Assembly (NCBI GenBank): GCA_963677825.2
Contig: CAXXEF010000001.1
Location: 2,356,001-2,420,000 of the forward strand
DNA: 64,000 nt
Direction of reading: 5' to 3'
From: Sporobacter sp963677825
GTDB taxonomy: Bacteria > Bacillota > Clostridia > Oscillospirales > Oscillospiraceae
The notes under the pieces are model-generated. The model was not told the origin of the DNA and searched no databases. It worked only from the letters and a program-made list of their open reading frames with translations. Position 1 is the stretch's first letter, and every line of letters begins with the position of its first letter. Made by a program: the position numbers and the translations under genes. This document shows positions 60,021-64,000 of this stretch, one piece after another.

Positions 60021-61136
60021 ATGTCAGATACACTTAAAAAACTCTATATTGAACCGACATCCAACTGCAACCTCAACTGCACCATGTGCTTTCGTAAGAC
60101 GTGGATTGACGAGCCGTTCGGTGAGATGGAACACCGCGTTTTTGATGCGGTGATGGAAACCATGCCGGACAGTGTCGAGACGGTCTTTTTTGGCGGGATG
60201 GGCGAGCCGCTGTTTCACCCGGATATTATCCGGATGGTTCGCGCGGCCGCGCAAAAGGGCAAAAGGGTCGAGCTTTTGACAAACGGGACGCTCCTGACCC
60301 GCGCGATGTCGGCGGCACTGCTCGATGCGGGACTGACGGCGCTGTGGGTGTCTGTCGACTCCTTTGAGTCGTCGGCGTACGAGGGGATTCGTCAAAACAG
60401 CAGCTTTTCGCTGATTAAGAAAAACATCGCCGGCTATAATCTCGAGCGGGCCGACAGAGAAGACTGCACCGCCAGACTCGGTATTGCCGTCGTGGTCATG
60501 AAAAGTAACATCGGCCAGATCGGCGAGCTGGCGCGCTTTGCGACGGAAAATCAGGTCAACGACGTGAACGTGTCCAACGTCATCCCGACAGACGAAAGTT
60601 CACTAAATGAAAGCCTGTATGGCAGAATTGTCAGTTTGGAGTTATTTACGCAGGAGGATAGCGGCGCGCAGCCCAACATCAATCTGCCGATGATGGATAC
60701 GCGGCTGCCTGCGGTGAACGAGGGTCTGCTTCAGCTTTTAAATGCCGACGCCAGTGTGCAGATCAACGGCGTATCGCTGATGCGCCGACGGAAATACTGC
60801 CGGTTCATCGAAGAGGGTAACGCCTTTGTCCGGCATGACGGCGACGTCAGCCCATGCATGGCGCTGCTGCACAGCGCCGCAACGTATCTGGACGGTCAGC
60901 AGCGCGTGATTTATCATCATTCTTTCGGTAACATCAAGGACGCCGGGCTGGACGAGATCTGGAATAGCCCCGACTATACCGATTTTCGCCGTCGCGTTAC
61001 GAATTTTGAATTTTCGCCCTGCATCAGCTGCGGCGGATGCGATAATAGAGACGACAATATCAGCGACTGTTTGGGTAACCTCAAGCCCACGTGCGGCGCC
61101 TGCCTGTGGTCGGAGGGGATTATCAGCTGCCCGTAA
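60021..61136 (+). CDS. Radical SAM/SPASM maturase of tungsten oxidoreductases
   Basis: A 371-residue radical SAM protein: LYIEPTSNCNLNCTMCFRKT with C-x3-C-x2-C, FFGGMGEPLFHPD as the SAM-binding region, and a Cys-rich SPASM end (CISCGGCDNRDDNISDCLGN, CGACLWSEG) for auxiliary FeS clusters. This is the pattern of the family annotated as tungsten cofactor oxidoreductase radical SAM maturase, which accompanies AOR-type enzymes; its reaction is unproven. The long upstream extension of the frame crosses the divergent oxidoreductase start and is spurious; GGAG stands six bases before the ATG at 60021. Confidence 0.85.
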   Translation: MSDTLKKLYIEPTSNCNLNCTMCFRKTWIDEPFGEMEHRVFDAVMETMPDSVETVFFGGMGEPLFHPDIIRMVRAAAQKGKRVELLTNGTLLTRAMSAALLDAGLTALWVSVDSFESSAYEGIRQNSSFSLIKKNIAGYNLERADREDCTARLGIAVVVMKSNIGQIGELARFATENQVNDVNVSNVIPTDESSLNESLYGRIVSLELFTQEDSGAQPNINLPMMDTRLPAVNEGLLQLLNADASVQINGVSLMRRRKYCRFIEEGNAFVRHDGDVSPCMALLHSAATYLDGQQRVIYHHSFGNIKDAGLDEIWNSPDYTDFRRRVTNFEFSPCISCGGCDNRDDNISDCLGNLKPTCGACLWSEGIISCP

Positions 61137-61167
61137 ACGACACGGTGCACATCATCCAAGGCGGTTT

Positions 61168-61196
61168 TTGACGAGAAACCGACTTTGATGTACAAT
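61168..61196 (+). promoter_or_regulatory. Promoter of the metal importer operon
   Basis: TTGACG, 17 bp, TACAAT; predicted start about 61203. It gives a leader of roughly 150 nt before the permease TTG start. Confidence 0.7.
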
Positions 61197-61202
61197 AACA
61201 CA

Positions 61203-61322
61203 GCATATTCCGCTGAGAGCGGTGGACGAGCCTCTTTCAGAAATTCAACGCAGCCGGAGCCATCGAAATTTCCATTTCGATAGCCGGCAATTTGTCGTTG
61301 TGTTTCTGAAAGAGGCTTTTTT
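61203..61322 (+). ncRNA. Structured leader RNA with intrinsic terminator, riboswitch or attenuator candidate
   Basis: A small hairpin CCGCT-GAG-AGCGG (61210-61222) is followed by a long nested structure: outer stem AGCCTCTTTCAGAAA with TTTCTGAAAGAGGCT (61229-61243, 61302-61316), then CAACG/CGTTG, GCCGG/CCGGC and ATCGAAAT/ATTTCGAT inside, and T6 directly after the outer stem. It lies between a good promoter and the importer genes and would stop transcription before them unless opened. It matches no riboswitch that I can recall (no cobalamin B12 box, no molybdenum-cofactor motif). It could simply be the terminator of the maturase gene, but the promoter upstream argues against that. Confidence 0.5.
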
Positions 61323-61353
61323 GCGCGATCAGGCAGGGGAGGAGGCATCACGC

Positions 61354-62358
61354 TTGGCAAGGACGATCAAAAACAACGCGGTTTTTTATCTGGTACTGAT
61401 CCTATTGCCGCTCGCGGCTGTTTTTGTCAGCTTGTTTGTCGGGCGATATGTTGTCGGACCGCAGACGGTTCTGCAAACCCTGCTGAAGCCTGCTGCCGCG
61501 ACGCCCGATGTCTACAGCGTCGTCTGGCAGCTGCGTCTGCCGAGGACGCTGGCATCAGCCTTCGTTGGGGCATCTTTAGCCGTCAGCGGCGCGGCATTTC
61601 AAGGTGTGTTCCGCAATCCGCTTGTTAATTCCGGCCTGCTGGGTGTTTTGAACGGCGCCGGTTTCGGCGCGGCGCTGGCAATTGTGGTCGTCGGCGCCGG
61701 CATCTATATTTATCCGTTTGCGTTCTTCTTTGCGGTGCTGGCCGTTGTGCTCAGCTACTTGTCGGGGCGGATTTACGGCGCGACGTCAAACGCGACGCTG
61801 ATTCTTGGCGGCGTTGTCGTGTCCGGATTTTTCGCAGCGCTGACATCCATGATGAAATACTTTGCAGACGCGTATACGCAGCTGCCGGCCATCACGTTTT
61901 GGCTGATGGGCAGTTTTGCGTCTGTCAGTACGATACATTTGACGGCTGTTGTGCCGATGGCAGCTGGCATCCTGGTGATTACGCTGTGCCGCTGGAAAAT
62001 TAACGCCCTGTCGATGGGCGATAAGGAAGCGGCGGCGCTGGGCGTCAACGTCCGATTGTACAAGGGACTCGTGATCGGCGGGGCGACGCTGAGCACGGCG
62101 TCGGCGGTGTGTATCAGCGGCGTCATCGGCTGGGTCGGGCTTGTCATCCCGCATATCTGCCGGATGCTGATCGGCAACGATAACGACCGGCTCATCCCCA
62201 TGAGCATTTCGTTCGGCGCGGCGTTTTTGGTGCTTATCGACATCCTCGCACGGAATATTTCGACGGCTGAAATCCCCATCGGTATTCTCACGGCAATTGT
62301 CGGCTCGCCGTTCTTCGTCTACCTGCTCAAGAAGACAAAAGGCGGTGTGTGGCGATGA
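61354..62358 (+). CDS. FecCD-type ABC importer permease
   Basis: A 334-residue permease with about ten helices. Family marks: LRLPRTLASAFVGASLAVSG, FRNPLVNSGLLGVLNGAGFG, LGGVVVSGFFAALTSMMKY, WLMGSFAS and the ATPase-contact end VGLVIPHICRMLIGNDNDRL. This BtuC/FhuB/MolB family imports iron complexes, cobalamin, haem or, in MolB, molybdate/tungstate. The tungsten enzyme and maturase next door make the last choice attractive but unproven. The frame is open far upstream through the leader hairpin; GGGGAGGAGG before the TTG at 61354 marks the start. It overlaps the ATPase gene by ATGA. Confidence 0.88.
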   Translation: MARTIKNNAVFYLVLILLPLAAVFVSLFVGRYVVGPQTVLQTLLKPAAATPDVYSVVWQLRLPRTLASAFVGASLAVSGAAFQGVFRNPLVNSGLLGVLNGAGFGAALAIVVVGAGIYIYPFAFFFAVLAVVLSYLSGRIYGATSNATLILGGVVVSGFFAALTSMMKYFADAYTQLPAITFWLMGSFASVSTIHLTAVVPMAAGILVITLCRWKINALSMGDKEAAALGVNVRLYKGLVIGGATLSTASAVCISGVIGWVGLVIPHICRMLIGNDNDRLIPMSISFGAAFLVLIDILARNISTAEIPIGILTAIVGSPFFVYLLKKTKGGVWR

Positions 62359-63155
62359 CGGATATTTTATCAGTCCAAGACCTCATCTTTTCGTACGGGC
62401 GCCATCGTGTGCTGACAAACGTCAGCCTGACGGCGTCGCCCGGCGAGGTTACTTGCCTGCTCGGACCGAACGGCTGCGGCAAAACGACGCTGCTCGACTG
62501 CATCATGGCGCTCCATAAGCCCGAGAGTGGGCGCGTTATGCTATCCGGCAGGAATATCGAACAAGTCAAGCGCCACGAAATTGCCAGAAAAATCGCCTAC
62601 GTGCCGCAGATCCACGATGTGACGTTTCCGTATACCGTCCGGGAAATCGTATTGATGGGCCGAACGGCCTACGCTGGGGCGTTCAGCCGACCGACACAGG
62701 CGGACGAGCAGCTGGCCGACGCGGCCATTGAGCGCATTGGGATCGCGCATTATGCCGACACGCCGTACAGCCGGCTATCAGGCGGCGAAATCAAGCTGGT
62801 GCTGCTCGCCAGAGCGCTCGCGCAGAAATCTAGGCTGCTTCTGCTCGATGAGCCGACGGCGCATCTGGATATGAATAACGAGCTGCGCTTTCTCCAAACG
62901 CTCGCAGAGCTGTGCCGCGATGAATCGATCACCGCCATTATGGCCACGCACGCGCCGGAGCATGCCTTTTACTTTGAGGCGCAGGGGCTGCCGGTCAAGG
63001 CGGCGATGATGAGCGGCGGGCATGTCGCGTATACCGGACGGCCGGAGCAGGTTATTACCGCCGAAAATATACTGAGCGTTTACGGCATCCATTCGAAAAT
63101 CGTTCGGGATGACGAAAACGGCACTAAAACGATCCTCAAGCTGGCATCGATGTAA
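62355..63155 (+). CDS. FecCD-type ABC importer ATPase
   Basis: A 266-residue ATPase like FepC/BtuD/MolC: Walker A GPNGCGKTT (about 36-44), Q-loop VPQIHDVTFPYTVREIVLMG with the family's helical signature, LSGGEIKLVLLARALAQ, Walker B LLLLDEPTAHLDM, and the switch His in MATHAPEHA. ATG at 62355 overlaps the permease stop. Couples ATP hydrolysis to metal or cofactor uptake. Confidence 0.92.
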   Translation: MTDILSVQDLIFSYGRHRVLTNVSLTASPGEVTCLLGPNGCGKTTLLDCIMALHKPESGRVMLSGRNIEQVKRHEIARKIAYVPQIHDVTFPYTVREIVLMGRTAYAGAFSRPTQADEQLADAAIERIGIAHYADTPYSRLSGGEIKLVLLARALAQKSRLLLLDEPTAHLDMNNELRFLQTLAELCRDESITAIMATHAPEHAFYFEAQGLPVKAAMMSGGHVAYTGRPEQVITAENILSVYGIHSKIVRDDENGTKTILKLASM

Positions 63156-63161
63156 GGAAAC

Positions 63162-64000
63162 ATGATGAAACGAAAAATTATTCTGACAATCGCAATCCTG
63201 CTGTGCCTGAGCGTGGCGGTTTCGGCCTGTGCGCCGGCACGGCAGCCGGGTACCGCCGGTGTGACGATCACCGACATGGCCGGACGGACCGTGACCGTAC
63301 CGGACAGCCCGCAGAGTATCTGCGTGCTCGATCCGTATGCCGCCGCGATCGTTGTGATGCTGGGTTTCGGCGAGCGCATGCCGACGACGGTCAACGCTGT
63401 TGGACGCAGTATTTTGATGCAATCGATCTGTCCGCCGCTCCAAGACGCCGTCATCGTCAAGACGAACGGGGCCATAAATGCCGAGACCGTCCTGCAGTAT
63501 CAAACCGACCTGATTATCGTCGGTGCGGATATGTATGCCAGCGCCGACGAAAAAGCCAAGCTCGACACGATGGCTATTCCGTATGTCGTCGTCGAGTACA
63601 GCAGCATGGCCGAGCAAATAGCGGTCGTGACGCTGCTTGGCGAGGCGTTGCAGAAAGAGGACACAGCACTGGCGTACACGGATTATTATGAGGACTGCAT
63701 CGACCTGGTTACACAGACAGTCCCCGACAACGCACCGGAGGACGCGATCCGCCTGTACCACAGCGTGAACGAAGCGGTGCGCACCGACTATCCCGGCAGC
63801 CTTGGCGCGGATTGGATTGGGCTGATGAACGTCACGAACGTATCGCTCGATACGCCGCTGTCCATGACCGAGGACAAGGCATACGCGACGCTCGAACAGA
63901 TCTACAACTGGGACCCTGACGTTATTATCTGCAACGAAAGCGGCGTTGCCGATTACATCCTCACGGACAGTAAATGGCAGGGATTGCGCGCGGTATTGGA
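63162..64000 (+). CDS. FecCD-type ABC importer substrate-binding lipoprotein, 3' end outside window
   Basis: About 279 codons are visible. Signal peptide with lipobox VSAC (Cys about 22), then ITDMAGRTVTVPDSPQSICVL, the standard opening of BtuF/FhuD/FepB-type binding proteins, and LLGEALQKEDTALAY in the connecting helix. Shortly after come PYAAAIVVMLGFGERMP and NWDPDVIICNE. Its ligand decides the role of the whole importer and cannot be read from the sequence. Two ATG codons (63162, 63165) follow AAGGAAA, 6-9 bp after the ATPase stop. Confidence 0.88.
   Translation, partial: MMKRKIILTIAILLCLSVAVSACAPARQPGTAGVTITDMAGRTVTVPDSPQSICVLDPYAAAIVVMLGFGERMPTTVNAVGRSILMQSICPPLQDAVIVKTNGAINAETVLQYQTDLIIVGADMYASADEKAKLDTMAIPYVVVEYSSMAEQIAVVTLLGEALQKEDTALAYTDYYEDCIDLVTQTVPDNAPEDAIRLYHSVNEAVRTDYPGSLGADWIGLMNVTNVSLDTPLSMTEDKAYATLEQIYNWDPDVIICNESGVADYILTDSKWQGLRAVL

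Noticed and set aside
61203..61322. Molybdenum-cofactor or cobalamin riboswitch
   Set aside because: The conserved sequences that I remember for these classes are not found; only a nested hairpin is seen.

Overview
The window looks like a chromosomal segment of an anaerobic low-GC Gram-positive bacterium of the class Clostridia. The signs are SLH-anchored surface proteins, glycyl radical enzymes with a radical-SAM activase, a tungsten aldehyde:ferredoxin oxidoreductase with its dedicated maturase, PucR-type regulators, an RsgI-like anti-sigma factor, frequent TTG starts and AGGAGG ribosome sites. The native DNA has medium GC. Most of positions 3300-9200 and 23600-25370 is clearly AT-richer, as expected for acquired genes. 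Genus cannot be read from the sequence.

Region 1 (1-600) holds the 5' part of a flavin-reductase-like gene on the minus strand and a tRNA-Ala(GGC) with its own promoter. Region 2 (556-25912) is an accessory island built by repeated integration into that tRNA. The 3' half of the tRNA occurs three times (556-600, 9512-9556, 25645-25689), and each copy is followed by the end of an integrase gene. Only the first integrase is intact. The first element (about 9 kb) has integrase, excisionase, a Rep protein of the CRESS-DNA type (HUH nuclease plus superfamily 3 helicase), a matching stem-loop origin, an XRE regulator and a two-gene cargo operon whose large protein ends in a PD-(D/E)XK-like nuclease. 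It ends with a degenerate tRNA. The second element (about 16 kb) has lost its integrase. It carries two giant SLH surface proteins with RCC1, InlB-type or calcium-binding repeats, a LytTR/DUF3021 regulatory set, fragments of conjugative-element genes and a multi-domain nuclease with a McrA-type head.

Region 3 (25941-41082) is a catabolic locus: a PucR regulator divergent from a UroD-family methyltransferase-like gene, a ribose/galactose-type ABC importer, a LysR regulator, then two glycyl radical enzymes with one activase. Region 4 (41308-45588) has a PAS/GGDEF/HD-GYP cyclic-di-GMP protein and an SDR dehydrogenase. Region 5 (45732-55936) has a second PucR regulator divergent from a MalY/PatB-type lyase, a complete Dpp/Opp peptide importer, RidA and a redox C_GCAxxG_C_C protein. 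The likely theme is uptake of small peptides or amines and PLP-dependent breakdown, with RidA removing reactive enamines. Region 6 (56144-57762) is an ECF sigma factor with an RsgI-like anti-sigma factor. Region 7 (57963-64000) is a tungsten locus: the oxidoreductase, its radical-SAM maturase and a FecCD-type metal or cofactor importer behind a strongly structured leader RNA.

The most unusual items are the integrated CRESS-type replicon with a NANTATTAC origin, its cargo operon, two near-identical promoter architectures with 21-bp-spaced repeats that suggest a LytTR regulon including an adhesin gene, the nuclease/nitrilase-like fusion, the cysteine-rich glycyl radical enzyme pair, and the orphan leader RNA of the metal importer.
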